Positions 19,616 through 33,075 are shown, counted from the first letter of the stretch. The stretch is 64,000 nt of DNA from Macrotis lagotis (GCF_037893015.1 NC_133666.1:261132441-261196440); one strand, 5' to 3'. Notes: generated from the letters alone by a model not told the origin. Made by a program: numbers and translations.

Positions 19616-21720
19616 TAAGCAAATAGCAGAGGGGATTAAAAACCAGAATCCTACAATATGCTGCTTACAAGAAATTCATCTGAAGCAGGGAGATACATAT
19701 AAAGTAAAGGTAAAAGGTTGGAGTGAAATATATTTTGCTTTAGCTGAAGTGAAAAAAGCAAGTGTAACAATCCTTATCTCAAACAAAGCAACTGCAAAAA
19801 TAGCTACTGTTAAAAGAGATAAGGAAGGAAACTATATCCTCCTAAAATGTACCATAGACAATAAAGTAATTTCAATATTAAATATGTATGCACCCAATGG
19901 TATACCATCCAAATTCTTAGAGGAGAAGTTGAAGGAGTTACAGGAAGATATAGACAGCAAAGCTCTACTAGTGGGAGACCTCAACCTCCCCATTCTCAGA
20001 TTTAGATAAATCTAACCATAAAACAAACAAGAAGCAAGTTAAGGAAGTAACTAGATTGTTACAAAACTTAAACATGATAGACTTATGGAGGAAATTGAAT
20101 GGGGATACAAAGGAATATACTTTTTTCTGTAGTACATGGCACTTAAACAAAAATTGACCATGTACTAGGGCTTAAAAACCTTATAATCAAATGCAGAAAG
20201 GCAGAAATAGTGAAAACATCTTTCTCAGATTATAATGCAATAAAAATCATATGCATTATTGGACCAGGGAGATATAGACCCAAAACTAATTGGAAACTAA
20301 ATAACCTCATTTTAAAGAATGAGTGGATCAAACAACAAATTATAGAAAGAATTATTTTATCCTAAATAGTGACAATAATAAAACAACATACCAAACCTAT
20401 GGGATATACTCAAGATGACTGTCAGGGGATATCTTTAAATGCTTATATGAATAAACTAGAGAAAGAGGAAATCAATGAATTAAATATGCAACTATAAAAT
20501 TAGAGAAAGAACAAATTAAAACCCCTCCAGTTAAATATCAAATTAGAAATTCTAAAAATTAAAGGAGAAATTAATAAAATCAAAAGCAAGAAAACTATTG
20601 AAATAATAAATAAAACCAAGAGCTGGTTTTTGTGGGAAAAAAAAACAAATAAAATTTATAAACTTCTGGTCAATTTGATTAAAAAAAGAAAGAAGAAAAC
20701 AAAATTGCTAGTATCATAAATGAAAAAGGTGAACTCACCACCAATGAGGAGGAAATTAAAGTAATAATTCAGAATTATTTTGCCCAACTCTATGCCAATA
20801 AATTTGATAATCTAAATGAAATGGAGGAATATTTACAAAAATATAAGTTGCCCAGGTTAAATGGAGAGGAAATTAAATACCTAAATAATCCAATCTCAGA
20901 AAAAGAAATCCAACAAGCCATCATTGAACTCCCTAAGAAAAAGTCTCCAGGGCCAGATGGATTCACAAGTGAATTCTATCAAACATTGAAGGAATAACTG
21001 GTTCCAATTCTATAATAACTCTTTGGAAAAATAGGTGAAGATGGAACTCTGTCTAACTTTTTCTATGACACCAATATGGTGCTGATACCTAAACCTGGAA
21101 GAGTTAAAACAGAGAAAGAAAATTATAGACCTATCTCCCTAATGAATATAGATGAAAAATTCTTAAATAAAATCTTAGCAAAATGACTACAAGTTATCAC
21201 TAGGATAATACATTATGACCAAGTAGGATTTATCCCAGGAATTCAGGGTTGGTTCAATATGAGGAAAACTGTCAGTATAATTAATTATATCAATAACAAA
21301 CCTATCAGAAATCATATGATTATATCAATAGATGCTGAAAAAGCTTTTGACAAAATACAGCATACATTCCTACTAAAAACACTAGAGAGCATAGGAATAA
21401 ATGAACTGTTCCTTAAAATAATAAACAGTATCTATTTGAAACCATCAACAAGCATTATATGTAATGGGGACAGGCTAGAGGCATTCCCAATAAGATCAGG
21501 GGTGAAACAAGGATGTCCATTATCACCACTACTATCTAATATAATATTAGAAATGTGAGCCTCAGCAATAAGAGAAGAAAAAGAAATTGAAGGAATTAGA
21601 ATTGGGAAGGAAGAGACAAAACTCTCACTCTTTTGCAGATGACATGATGGTATACCTAGAGAATCCCAAAAAAATCATCTAAAAAAACTACTAGAAATAA
21701 TTAACAACTTTAGCAAAATT

Positions 21721-21876
21721 AGGGGCATCTAGGTGGCCCAATGGATAGAGCACTGGCCCTGGAGTCAGGAGTGCCTGAGTTCAAATCCAGCCTCAGACAC
21801 TTAATAATTACCTAGCTGTGTGGCCTTAGGGAAGTCACTTAACCCCATTTGCCTTGCAAAAATAATAAAGAATAAA
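21721..21876 (+). mobile_element. tRNA-like marsupial SINE inside L1 ORF2
   Basis: GGGGCATCTAGGTGGCCCAA head, AATAATAAAGAATAAA tail. A 15-bp TSD with one mismatch (AACTTTAGCAAAATT / ...AAAGTT) lies at 21706-21720 and 21877-21891, just after the reverse-transcriptase FADD motif. Confidence 0.93.
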
Positions 21877-23654
21877 AACTTTAGCAAAGTTGCAGGATAT
21901 AAAATAAACTCTCATAAATCCCCATTTCTATATATGACTAGCAAGATATAGCAGAAAGAGCTAGAAAAAGAAATTCCATTTAAAGTAACCTCAGACCATA
22001 TAAAATACCTGGGAGTCTACCTGTCAAGACAGACTCAGAAACATTACAAAAACAATTACAAAACACTTCTCACACAAATAAAATCAGTCTTAAATAACTG
22101 GGAAAATATCAACTACTCATGGATAGGCTGAGAAAATATAATAAAAATGACAATTCTACCAAAATTAAACTACTTCTTTAGTGCCTTACCATCAAAAAAT
22201 TACTTCAATGAATTAGAAAAAATTGTAAGTAAATTCATATGGAGAAATAAAAAGTCAAGCATCTCCGGGGATTTAATGAAAAAAAGTACAGAAGAAGGTG
22301 GCTTAGCCCTACCAGATCTAAAATTACATTATAAAGCATCAGTCATCAAAATTGTCTGGTATTGGCTAAGAAATAGAGTGGTGGATCAGTGGAACAGACT
22401 GGTTGCAGTAGCAAGAAATGAATATAGTAGTCTGCTGCTTGATAAACCCAAGGAGTCCAGCTATTGGGATAAAAACTCTCTCTTCAATAAAAACTGTTGG
22501 GAAAATTGGAAGTTAGAGTGGAAGAAACTTGGATTAGATCAACACCTCACACCCTATACCAAGATAAGATCAAAATGGATATAGATCTAGACATAAAAAA
22601 CAATATTATAAGCAAACTAGAAGATCAAGGAGTAGCTTACCTGTCAGATCTGTGGAAAGGGAAGCAGTTTATGACCAAGGAAGAGATGGAGAATATCACT
22701 AAAAACAAACTAGATGATTTTGATTACATTAAATTAAAAAAACTTTTGCACAGGCAAAACCACTGTAACCAAGATCAAAAGAAGTGTAGTAAATTGGGAA
22801 ACAATTTTTATGACTAGTGTTTCTGACAAAGGACTCTTCTCTAAAATATACAGAAAACTGAGTCAAATTTTTTTTAAAAAAAGACAAGCCATTCCCCAAT
22901 AGACAAATAGTCAAAGGACAGATAAGGAAATCAAAGAAACCCATAATCATATGAAAAATTGCTCTAAATCACTAATTATTAGAGAAATACAAATTAAAAC
23001 ATCTCTGAGGTACCACCTCACACCTCTCAGACTGGCCAATACCAGAAAGGACAATGATCAAAGTTGGAAAGGATGTGGGAAATCTGGGACACTAATACGT
23101 TGTTGGTGGAGCTGTGAACTCATCCAGCTGCTCTGGAGAGCAATTTGGAATTATGCCCAAAGGGCAATAAAAATGTGCATACCCTCTGATCCAGCAATAC
23201 TACTACTGGGTCTATACCCTGAAGAGATGATGAAAAAGGGTAAAAACACACTTGTACAAAAATATTCATAGCCGCTCTGTTTGTGGTGGCAAAGAAATGG
23301 AAACTGAGGGAATGTCCATCAATTGGGGAATGGCTTAAGATGTATGTGACAGAACACTATTGTTCTATTAGAAACCAGGAGAGATGGGCATTCAGGGAAG
23401 CCTGGAAAGATTTGCATGAACCGATGCTGAGTAAGATGAGCAGAACCAGAAGAACATATACCCTAACAGCAACATGGAAGTAATGATCAATCTTAATGGA
23501 CTTGCTCATACCACCAGAGCAGCAATCAGGCATAATATTGGGGTGTTTATGATGGAGAATGCCATCTGTATCCTGAGAAAGAACTGTGGAGTTTGAACAA
23601 AGACCAAGGACTATTTCCTTTAATTTTAAAAATAAATAAATAAATTGCTCAAGA

Positions 23655-25124
23655 ACTGCATGTTGTACTTACATATTTTTCTCAAATTTCACAGGATCTC
23701 TATCTCATCAAGTGTTGGATGATTTTCCTTGTTGGATCCAAGCCTCAATTTCATTGTTGCCTAGAAAAGCCCCATTGATTATCCTTTCCTAAGGACATGA
23801 ACCCTAACTTCCAAAGAAACTCCAAACAATGCACAATCTCACCTTGGTGAACCCCCAAACAAAACACATCCTCTATGGAGACTCCAATGGCTCCCAGTCC
23901 CTATTAAAATCATACCACCATACCTCCTATATCCCATACCCTATAAAAAGACTTGCTTTTTCCACTATCCACTGTTGGAATCTGCTTGGGCCTAGGTTTG
24001 CATTTACTTCCATTTATAGTGCCAACTTTCTTTGAACTGAAGGTTTACCCTTTGACCTTTCATTCCTTTATCAGGAATATTTATTCATAGATGCTTGAAC
24101 TCATTTACTCGATTTGGAAGTTATATTTCCTTCAGTTGTTAAATTTTTTTTCCCTATTGGTTTATCTGTTTAAGTTCCAGGTCTTTAACAATTTCTCCTT
24201 TCTAGAGTCTTCAATATATTCAGTCCCAGTGCCTCAGCCACTCCAATTTTCCTTATTTCTACTTCTGATTCATTGCTCTAGTAGTTTCTTTAAGGGCTGG
24301 ATCTCAAAGAATCTTGGTTTTTCTCTCACATTGGACAATTCACAATCACCAGCCTAGGTCTCTAGCTCCAGTTGGATGCTGTTCTCTTCCTTCAGGTTTG
24401 GTGGAGTGCTATACAGTTCCCACATGCAAAGGACTGTCCTGTCAACCTCTCTGTTCCGTAGTTGTCTGGCCCAGCATTGCTTTCTCTAATATGACTTGCT
24501 TTCTCTGGCACTATCAGTTTAAAGCTAACAGTAGTTAAATTTCACAGCATTGGTGCTTCCGTGTTGTGGGCCTTGGCAGATTTTTATTCCTGAAGGGCTA
24601 TGGCCAAACCAACTGGGAAGGCCTAAGGAAACTTCCAAACCTAAATTCAGGATCTATATGGCATTGTAAAGAGAAAGGGGGGATGGGGGGAGGGAAGAGT
24701 TGTGATTTAAGCCTGTTGTATTCTTAGGTCTGTTATTGTAGCAGATCCAAGTCTAGTGGTGTAGAAGGCAGGGGATGGGTGCTATATCATCTCAGCTTTT
24801 GTTTTTTAAAAACTTTCTTTTGGACTTTGAGTGTCCTAGACTATAGAAAAAACTGAAATTACTTGATCCAAAATTTGGTACATAATTTCTGTTTTGGAGA
24901 GGTCTCCTAGGTCACAAGGACTGGAGAAATGCCTTCTGTTACTGTTAATCACAGGAATGACTCTGGAATCTCATCAAAGTGAGTACTTCCTTCATTGGTG
25001 AACATTGCACCTATTCATCCTATCAATGGATATTACTATCCATATTCTTCTGAAGAATCTCCTCAGGATCCACCTACTTGAGATCTTTCTCTAAATCTTT
25101 TTTTCATTTCATGTAGCCTGCTGT
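23655..25124. other. Continuation of the old L1 plus unclassified DNA
   Basis: The first part should be the N-terminal end of the interrupted minus-strand ORF1. About 23750-24080 has a promoter-like CCCTATAAAAAGAC at about 23940 and could be an old solo LTR, but ends are not defined. G-rich GGGGGGATGGGGGGAGGG occurs at about 24680. No gene seen. Confidence 0.3.
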
Positions 25125-25140
25125 TTAATGACTCATTTTT

Positions 25141-25293
25141 TTAAAGTTTTTTTTTCTTGTAAGGCAGTGGGGTTAAGCAACTTGCCCAAAATCACGCAGC
25201 TAGGTAATTATTATGTGTCTGAGACCACATTTGAACTCAGGTCTTCCTGACTCCAGGGCCGGTGCTCTATCCACTGTGCCACCTAGCTGCCCC
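25141..25293 (-). mobile_element. tRNA-like marsupial SINE
   Basis: Reverse copy (AAGGCAGTGGGGTTAAGC to CCACCTAGCTGCCCC). TSD TTAATGACT at 25125-25133 and 25294-25302. A few unshared bases follow the left duplication before the poly(T). Confidence 0.9.
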
Positions 25294-25579
25294 TTAATGA
25301 CTAACTCTTGCTTCATGACCACTCTATACTATTTCCACTTCATACATTTCCTCACTAATAACTCTTATCCCACTTCTTGAGTTTAGGTCATCATTGGAAT
25401 TTACATTTCTCAATTATTGTCCTAGAATAATTTGTACATTTAACTCCTACATCATCTAATTCCTTAGAAATTGTGTCCCAGTACTCATGACAATACAACA
25501 TAATTTGCATTTTAAAAAAGAAAAAAAAAGGTTAGTCTCCAGAGGTATTAGTATTAAATACATGCCTTAAAGAGGTCTA

Positions 25580-26060
25580 ATATAAAAAGAATGACTTCAT
25601 ATATGTAAAATATTTATCGTAGCACTTTGTGTCATAGCAAAACACTGAAAAGAAAATAGATGTCCATCAATTTGGGAAAGGCTAAACAAATGACAGTACA
25701 TGAATGTAATGGTATATCACTGCATTTTAAGAAACAATGGACATGAAGAATTCACAAGTATGGGAAGATTTATATGAATTGATAGGGAGTAATCAAAGTT
25801 AGAAAAACAATGTAAAATGCAACAATTTAAAAGGAATTTGTATAATTATAATCACCAACAAAGTAGGGCCAGCATAGATGAGAATTATTAAATAGAATGA
25901 TGTATATACACCATCAGATTCAACAGAGGTGTTGATTTTACAAAACTGTTTTTTGCTATTTATCTTTTAATTTTGGGTTACAAGAGATGGCTAAATGGAT
26001 AGGGGGAGGGAGAGGGATATATTTAGAAATGAAAGTAATACAAAAATATACAAATATATC
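25580..26060 (+). mobile_element. Old L1 3' end
   Basis: GATGTCCATCAATTTGGGAAA, TTTATATGAATTGATAGGGAG and the terminal GGATAGGGGGAGGGAGAGGG region match the ORF2 end and 3'UTR of older L1 elements. Confidence 0.6.
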
Positions 26061-29000
26061 TGTTAAAAATAGGGAGGGGTTTTTTTTACGCCTCAGAACA
26101 ACTGGGCATCATTAAAAGTATAGCACAATTCTCAAATATAATCCAAACAATTCTCTTTTTTCCTTACTCAGTTCTGGGCTCAACTTGCTGTACACCTGAA
26201 ATATTTGGCTTCAGTACACATGCTGATATACTAATTTCATAAAATGGCTATTATTAGTGTGAACAATTGACATCTTTTCATTCATTTAGTTTTTCCTCCA
26301 TGTAAAATTAGACCAATGTACATACATACATACATACATATGTGTATAAATTTATAACTATAATATAGCTATCAGTGATAAAGCTATCCACAAAATCTAA
26401 TATGTAAACAAGAATACCTATAAGATCTCAAAATTTATGAGAGAATCCTTTTTTCTTTTGGTCCTTGTGTAAGATCCCATAATACTGTTCAAAAACTTGT
26501 CAATCATATATCTTCCTATTTTATACTTCACTTGATGTTAACAATTAGAGGGTCATTGATAATTGATATTTGATTATCTTTGTGGCTATATTTCTCAATA
26601 AACCTTGTAAAATCTTCACATTTAAACATGAAAGACTACTAAGAGGAGACAACCTTTCAAGGGAGCATTTTGCTCACCCAATCAACTGTGCATTTTTTTG
26701 TTTTTATTTTTGATAATCAATCAACAATAAACACAGTGTGTGATCTTGTATTTCTTACACCTTTTCATGTACTAAGTGTCTGTAAAAACATAGTTTTCTG
26801 AGGAATATTGTTTGTTAAAATTTGCATTTCCTTTCTCGCATTTTCATGAAGGAACCTAAAACATGTAGGCACATAATTTGCATAAAAATTTATAAAATGA
26901 GAAAGTAGACATGAATTAGTAATTCTTAATATTTGTTCAATTGCCTTTTTGAGCTAATACTACAATTTTGGGGTTTTTTTTATATTTTGGGTATATTCTT
27001 GTTCCAGTCAAGATGTCATATCTGGTTTAAGGGATAATTCAGAGCTTGAGTTCAAACAAATGATCCATTTGAGATTAAAGCAGTTCTCAATGTGGTTAGA
27101 AAATAATTCAGGAAGAAAAAAGCAGAAAAATAGCTAATAGCAAGAATGTTAAAGGCAGTCAGCAAAAAGGTTCCCTGGGTCTCAGGAGGTCTCTTGAAAA
27201 AGTCCTAAAAATTATTTTTATATTCTTCTAGTCCAAAGGGACAAGTGAGTAGATCAATCTGCTTTGGGGAACAAAGTTAAACTAAACTGTCCCATGTCTG
27301 TAACACAACTTCCATGCTCACCACAGCCCAAAACTGCATTGTGGGGCTAACTCACAACTTCCTAGTTCCATCACTATCCTGGCACATAATACTTCTATTA
27401 TTGTCCAAAATCACACCTCAATGTGTTTCAGGTTGTATAATCTATAATACAGTTTTCCAACATACACATAGGATTTGGTCTGGTCCATCTCTTCTGCCTG
27501 ATGTAGTCTATTAGGTTCTGGTTCTAATTCTCTGGATAGAAAATTGAATACTAGGTGTTAATGAAAAAAATTTGTTGATTCCTGTGTTCCTGATGATAGG
27601 ACTAGATTGTTATGGGGACATTAATAAATTTATTAAATTTTCTATTCAGTTGCTGTCTCACCCGTTTTATCCATGAATGCTTTTGCCAAAATGTGCAGCA
27701 ACTGGGTCTCACACCACATTTTTGAGAAGCTTATTTTCACTTTCTCTACTTTTTGTTATTTTATGAGAAGCTGTTGACATTCCACCATTTTTAGTACCAA
27801 TTTAAAAATCAGTTTGCATTCTAAACTGGTGTTGTCCTTGGCTGTCATCTCTTTCCACTTGGCAGTGGTATCACATGTTAGCTGATTAAAGGGTTTCTGG
27901 TCTTTTTTGACTTCCCTGTAATGGTAATTGTCTTTAATCAGCTAAATATTTGCAATAAATGATTCAGATCTTTGTCCTTTACCTATCTCCCATTCTTGGG
28001 GCTCTGAAAGGTCATTATGTATTTATGACTATTCATGATATCTTCTTATCTCTGGATTTTTTTGCTAATTAGAAGCTGATTTTGATATTTGCTATAAACA
28101 AATGATCTGGTTACACACAGGAAGGCTGTGTCTGATATATGATTCAAACATCAGCAAATGTTTTATTAAGATGGAGTCCATTTCATTTTTGTTGAGTTTT
28201 TTGATGATTAAAATGCTCAGTATCTTCCAACTTTCAGGGTATAGAAACAAAGCTTCTATGTAGTCTATAAGCCTTTTTTTCTTTTCTTGAACCTGGGCCA
28301 TATTTTTCCAAAATATATTTTAACCTATTCTCTTTTACATTCAGCTTCACATTGTCAAATTATTTGTTGACTTGACTTGCAGTATCTCATCATACTTTTC
28401 TATGCTCTGCAATAGATATTGAAATTATTTTCATGGTGATCTTTTTGCTTACTCTCATTAAGAACACTAGAACTATAGTAGGGATAACTAAAGGAGACTC
28501 TGATTTGCTGAGCTTGAATACTTCCTATGAATGGTGTATGCTACTCAGTAAAGGAACCAGAGTGCCTGGACAGCTCTGAAGGAGTTGCCTCAGGCCAACA
28601 ATTCAAGGTTTCCCTAGCTCACCTCTACTATTGGTATCTCATGAAGTCATGTTTCTTTTTGCTTTTGGCCACATCAGTCCACTCCTTTGCCTACTAAAGA
28701 AAAAATCCATGAGCTATCCGAAATGATTATTTCTCTCTTAAATTAATAACCAATTACTTTTGGGAAGATCCAGGATTTTTTTCCCACTCCCTATTTTCTC
28801 ATTCTCTACTAGGACACATTAGCCCCTGAAGACTAGGGCTGATAATGAGATTGGATTTCTTTCTCCTCAATCTTGTTCAGACCCCACCCAACTGGGGAAG
28901 CCTTTTGTGTTCTACTCACGATTGATGGGGGGGGGGGGGGGGGGGGGAGAAGAGGTATGAAAGATTCTTATTATCAGACTTTGGAGGTGATCTAGGTAGA

Positions 29001-30352
29001 GATAAGAGTGACAAAATCAGTCTTGTGTTCCCTCCCCACTCCCCAGCCCCTATTAGAATAATTCCACCTCTCATTATAATATTCATTTTCTCATTAATTG
29101 TTAACCAGAGTTGATTGCTGTCTGCTGGGAACATTTACTTTTCCAAGGGCATGTAAGTGTCTAGAGGCCATCAAGATCCATCTTTGGTTTATGAAAGAAG
29201 ACCAAATGATTATCCTTTTATTAATTATTTGCTAGCCATAATTAATGAAATGATTAATCACCCAGAAATTAAGCCTCTTTAACTTTTCATTCACTATATA
29301 TCCTTACATTTACTTGTACTGAAGAAATTCTCATTCCTTTGTATATTGGACACTGAATATGTAAGAGACAAATTTATCTTCTAAGTTTAGACTTGCTTAA
29401 AGAATTTCAAAAAAGAGGAAGATTTGCCCTCTCTGTGTGTCTTCATTACAATCTGTATGTCTCTGCCTCTTTCTACAACCTTCTACTTAGAAAAAAAAAT
29501 TAAAGTTTGTTTATAATGCTTCTACTCTTGTCCCCTGAAATGTTCTGCTGGAAGAACATAAATATTGATAAGATTCTTCCAACAGCATTTTTATTTGTTG
29601 GTCATTAGAGAAAAATCTCACACTCTATATCTAGTTAACATTTAGTCTAAAAATCACAGGGTTTTTTAGTGCCTTCTGCCCCTATCATAATTCTATATTA
29701 TGGAAATAAAAGGGATCCACACAATACTGTAGAACATTTAAAAAATTTTTTGGCATCTTTATGGGATAAAAAAATCAAGACTTTGTGAATCTCTGAGGTC
29801 ATTTCTAAAAACTACAACTAACATTTCCAAGAGCTTTTACAAACCAAAGTGATCCCTAACTCCCAATATCTGGTAGTAAAAGACTAGCCAAAATCAGCTT
29901 CTTCTATATCCTGAAAATATTACTTCTGGAACAGAATTTACAGGAGTTAAGATGGTTTTTACCAAGACAGTAAATTAATTTTTTTTTTCAGAGACTGAAT
30001 ACTTTGATGAGTGTGAAGACAGGAATGAAGGCTCTAGATAATTTTAATTAATTAACATAAGTTGGTCTCCAACACTGGAAACTGAGGTAATGATTTTAGT
30101 GGTATCATTTTGGGGATATGACTTACATATAGTCATAAAACCTTATTGTGATGGCTTTGACTGAAGCCAAGGGTTTAGATATTTTAGAACAGAAATTTTT
30201 CAAAAAGTTGAATATTGTGATTTGAGAAGCTCATCTCTGACTGACAGAAATCCTAGTAATCCAATTTGCAATTTCTGGAGCTAGAGCAACCAACCAATTC
30301 CTAACAAAAGAATCTGATTCCCAATTCTCCCCTCTGCCCTATTTCTAATAGA
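26061..30352. other. 4.3 kb without assignable gene or repeat family
   Basis: AT-rich. Contains a short CATA repeat at about 26322-26341 and a G21 tract at 28927. A minus-strand frame near 28092-28301 (MAQVQEKKKRLIDYIEALF...) has no recognised family and may be a LINE remnant. 27690-27960 also reads as decayed minus-strand coding-like sequence. Nothing supports a functional gene. Confidence 0.35.
28927..28947 (+). repeat. G21 homopolymer
   Basis: Twenty-one consecutive G residues followed by AGAAGAGG. Second long G tract of the window. Confidence 0.9.
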
Positions 30353-30361
30353 TAAAGGACT

Positions 30362-30521
30362 GGGAGTGACTAGGTGGAACAGTGGATAGAGCACAGGCCC
30401 TGGAGTCAGGAGGATCTGAGTTCAAATCCAATTTCATACACTTAAAAATTACCTGCTGTGTGATCTTGGGCAAATCACTTAACCCCATTGCCTTGCCAAA
30501 AAACAAACAAACAAAAAAAGG
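30362..30521 (+). mobile_element. tRNA-like marsupial SINE
   Basis: GGGAGTGACTAGGTGGAACAG head, CAAACAAACAAA tail. TSD TAAAGGACT / TAAAGGATT at 30353-30361 and 30522-30530. Confidence 0.9.
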
Positions 30522-30530
30522 TAAAGGATT

Positions 30531-31370
30531 AATACATTTTAACTACTTTTTTTCACTAACATTTATTTTTCTCTCTTCCATCTCCCTTCCATTCCCTCAC
30601 TGAGAAAAAAAAACTGCAAATCCTCACAAAATATTTACATAGTTGTAGTCAGGAAAACCAAATTGTCATATCCATTTATCTCATTCTTTACATTTAGTCT
30701 ATCATTTCTTTGTCAGGAGGTAAGTAGTTTAATATTCTTCATTATCCATCTCTGGAATCATAGCTGAGCAATATATTGATCAGAATTCTCATTCAAAGTA
30801 CTATAAACTGTTATAGTATTTAAAAACTCTCTTAATCCTGCTCACTTTATATGAGTTCCCACAGCTATTCCCAGTTTCTCTGAAGCTGCCTCCCCTTTGC
30901 TAGTTTTCATACAATGGGATTCTATTCCATTCACTTAACATAATTTGTTCAGCCATTCCTCAAGTGATAAGCATTCTTTTAGTTTCCAGTTCTTTGCTAC
31001 CACAAAAGATCTATTAATATTTTGGAAATTTTTTTCTTTCGTTTCTTAGGGGTATAGGCCTAGTAGTAGTGGTGCTAAATTAAAGGATATGCATAGTTTA
31101 ATAACTTTAGAGGTCACAGTTTCAAATTATTTTCCAAAATGGCTGGAATAGTTCACAGTTCTACCAACAATGTACTTCATTTTCCTTGAGAATGTCAAAT
31201 ATTTGTCGTTTTTCTTTCTTGTCAATTTTGACAATTCAATGGTTATATGATAAGACATCAGAACTATTTTGATTTGCATTTTAATTATTAGTAATTTGGA
31301 AAATTTTCCCAAATGGCTACTTATAACTTGAGAACTGCCTTTTTATGTTTTGACCATGGCTCTTAGGTAA
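30531..31370 (-). mobile_element. Old L1 3' region
   Basis: Reverse-complement L1: 3'UTR (CTCTCTTCCATCTCCCTTCC) at left, then the ORF2 end with ACCACAAAAGATC, GGATATGCATAGTT and CAAAATGGCTGGAATAG. Decayed. Confidence 0.6.
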
Positions 31371-32159
31371 AAGGGTTAAATCTTAAAAATGGTAAAGAGG
31401 ACTTTTGAAAGATGGTAAGATAGAAAGTGAATGAGTCTGAAGTAACATAAACTTGCATCTAAGTCTGTTACACCCACAAAATTTACAGACTGAGTAGATA
31501 TATTTATTTTTGGATTAGTACAATGTTATACCAAATCTGTGTACTAAGTAATTTTAGCACACAGTAAATATCCATTTAAATGCTATTAAAAATAGACAAA
31601 GTTTGATAGTATTTTTGTTTTGTTTTAAAAGGAACACAATGCTAGTTGACCTCAAAACTCATCTATTTTGAAAGTGGTTCCATCTGGTCTGTTTTCTTGC
31701 AAAAACTGACCCAACCTGCTAGAGAAGAGATTAACTAAAAGTAAATGGACAAATGCATTTAATAATAATAATAATAATAGTTCACCATAGGGAAAAAAAA
31801 AAGGCAATTTGAGTATAGATTCAAATGAAGTTAAGATCCTTTATAAAGATGCTGTTATTAAGATCATTCTCAAGGTAGGTCAACTTGTATGTTTCTCTGC
31901 CTCCAGAATATCCCATAAATTAGGTCAATGTGCTTTTCAAAGATTAAAAGCCTTCCCCTTTTTTTTTATTTCCCCACTTTTTAATTAGGCACATTTACAG
32001 AAAATACAACAACCAACTTAGTGCCTCTATTTCAGTTTAACTTTTATTGAGGTTTCAGATATAAAAAGTAATTAGTAGACATTTAATTGGGAATTCAAAA
32101 TATACACATACTCACAAACATACATGCATTACTTGTTGGAGAGCTATTGATAAGATTTG
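31371..32159. other. Unassigned interval with (ATA)n
   Basis: AT-rich. A short AATAATAATAATAATAAT run lies at about 31760-31780. No gene seen. Confidence 0.35.
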
Positions 32160-32167
32160 GTTTAAAG

Positions 32168-32384
32168 GAGAGGTTCTTAACCTTTTGGGTGTCATGGACC
32201 CTTCTGGCAGACTGATGAAGGCTCTGTATCCTTCTTAAGAGTAATGTTTTTCAATAATTGAAGGAAATGCTAAATTTCATTTAAAGGTTAGTGAAAACAA
32301 AGATTTTTTCTTCCTATCCAAGTTCACAGAACTTTTGAATTCTATCCATTACCCAGGCTGTGGATTCCAAGTTAAAAACCTCTA
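32168..32384. mobile_element. hAT-like MITE, copy 2
   Basis: Inverted terminal repeats GAGAGGTTCTTAACC and (reverse) TAGAGGTTTTTAACTTGG. 8-bp TSD GTTTAAAG / GTTTAAAA at 32160-32167 and 32385-32392. The body shares TCATGGACCC, TCTGGCAGACTGATGAAGG and AGAGTAATGTTTTTCAA with the hAT-like family seen at 2507. Confidence 0.82.
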
Positions 32385-32394
32385 GTTTAAAATG

Positions 32395-33075
32395 TTATTT
32401 CCTAATAGATAAGTGGTCAGAGGATATGAACAAAACACTTCTTAAAAGAAATACAAACTATTAACATATGAAAGAATACTTTTAAAGTCTAAATTATTAA
32501 TAATAAAAGAAATAGAAAAATAGAAGTAGAAAAGATTTTGTCTCATTCTGCAAATTGGCAAAGATGATAAAAGATGGGCATAAGTCAATTTTAGAAAGGT
32601 TGGGGAAAACAGGCATATTATCTGTTAATGGAGATGTGAATGAGTACAACTATTTTGGAAAGTAACTTAGAATTAGACAAATATACTGACTAAAACATTC
32701 ATATCTTTTAACTTGGAGATTTGATTAGTAAACATATCTCAAGGAGGCCATTGATAAGAAGAAATTCTTCATCACCAATATCATCACCAAGATATTTATA
32801 TATTAAAACATATAATAATAAAATATAACATAAAATATTATATAATACATATTTATATATATTCATGGTATTAAAGAATTAGAAACAAAGAATAGAAGAT
32901 GGTTAAATAAACTGTGGTATATGAATGTAACAGAATACTACTGTCCTATAAGAAATAACAAGTATAACAAACATAGAGAAGCATGGAAAGATCTATATGA
33001 ACTGACACAAAGCAAAGGAAGTTAAGCCAAGAAAATATACACAATGGCTACAACACTATAAATGGGGGGGGGAAT
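32395..33075 (+). mobile_element. Old L1 ORF2 3' half
   Basis: Order CTAATAGATAAGTGGTCAGAG, CTCATTCTGCAAATTGGCAAA, GGGGAAAACAGGCA, TGAATGTAACAGAATACTAC and GCATGGAAAGATCTATATGA fits an L1 ORF2 C-terminal region. No open frame. Confidence 0.65.

Larger units (their letters stand above)
19405..23280 (+). pseudogene. L1 ORF2 (endonuclease, reverse transcriptase, Cys-rich end), broken
   Basis: Endonuclease region: LNVNEMNSPLK near 19425, QEIHLK near 19670 (catalytic Glu retained), MYAPNG near 19890 and GDLNLPI near 19975. Reverse transcriptase: [14 protein letters not shown] near 20950, [14 protein letters not shown] near 21330, [12 protein letters not shown] near 21505 and FADDMMVYLE at 21632. 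C-terminal domain: GCGKSGTLIRCWWSCE near 23090 and DPAILLLGLYPEE near 23200. Frameshifts and stops occur throughout (for example TGA at about 21184 and 21556), and two SINEs interrupt it. Family role: target-primed reverse transcription of L1 RNA. This copy cannot encode it. Confidence 0.9.
18583..23640 (+). mobile_element. L1 LINE, 5'-truncated, ~5 kb including two SINEs
   Basis: It contains a long inter-ORF spacer (18583-19400), ORF2 (19405-23280, broken) and a short 3'UTR ending in AATAAATAAATAAA. The flanking direct repeat TAAACTGCTCAAGA / TAAATTGCTCAAGA (13 of 14) at 18569-18582 and 23641-23654 marks a single insertion. The spacer's first bases read in frame to a stop as a possible upstream-ORF end (QDFLMKRPELNRKF). 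Its host is the minus-strand ORF1 of an older L1. Confidence 0.88.

Noticed and set aside
17931..23640. Twin-priming 5' inversion of a single L1
   Set aside because: TSDs bracket only the plus-strand element, and the minus-strand L1 also has its own ORF2 start at 15.0-15.3 kb, so two separate insertions explain the data better.
23750..24080. Solo LTR with TATA-like box
   Set aside because: A CCCTATAAAAAG motif is present but no TG...CA ends or target duplication could be established.
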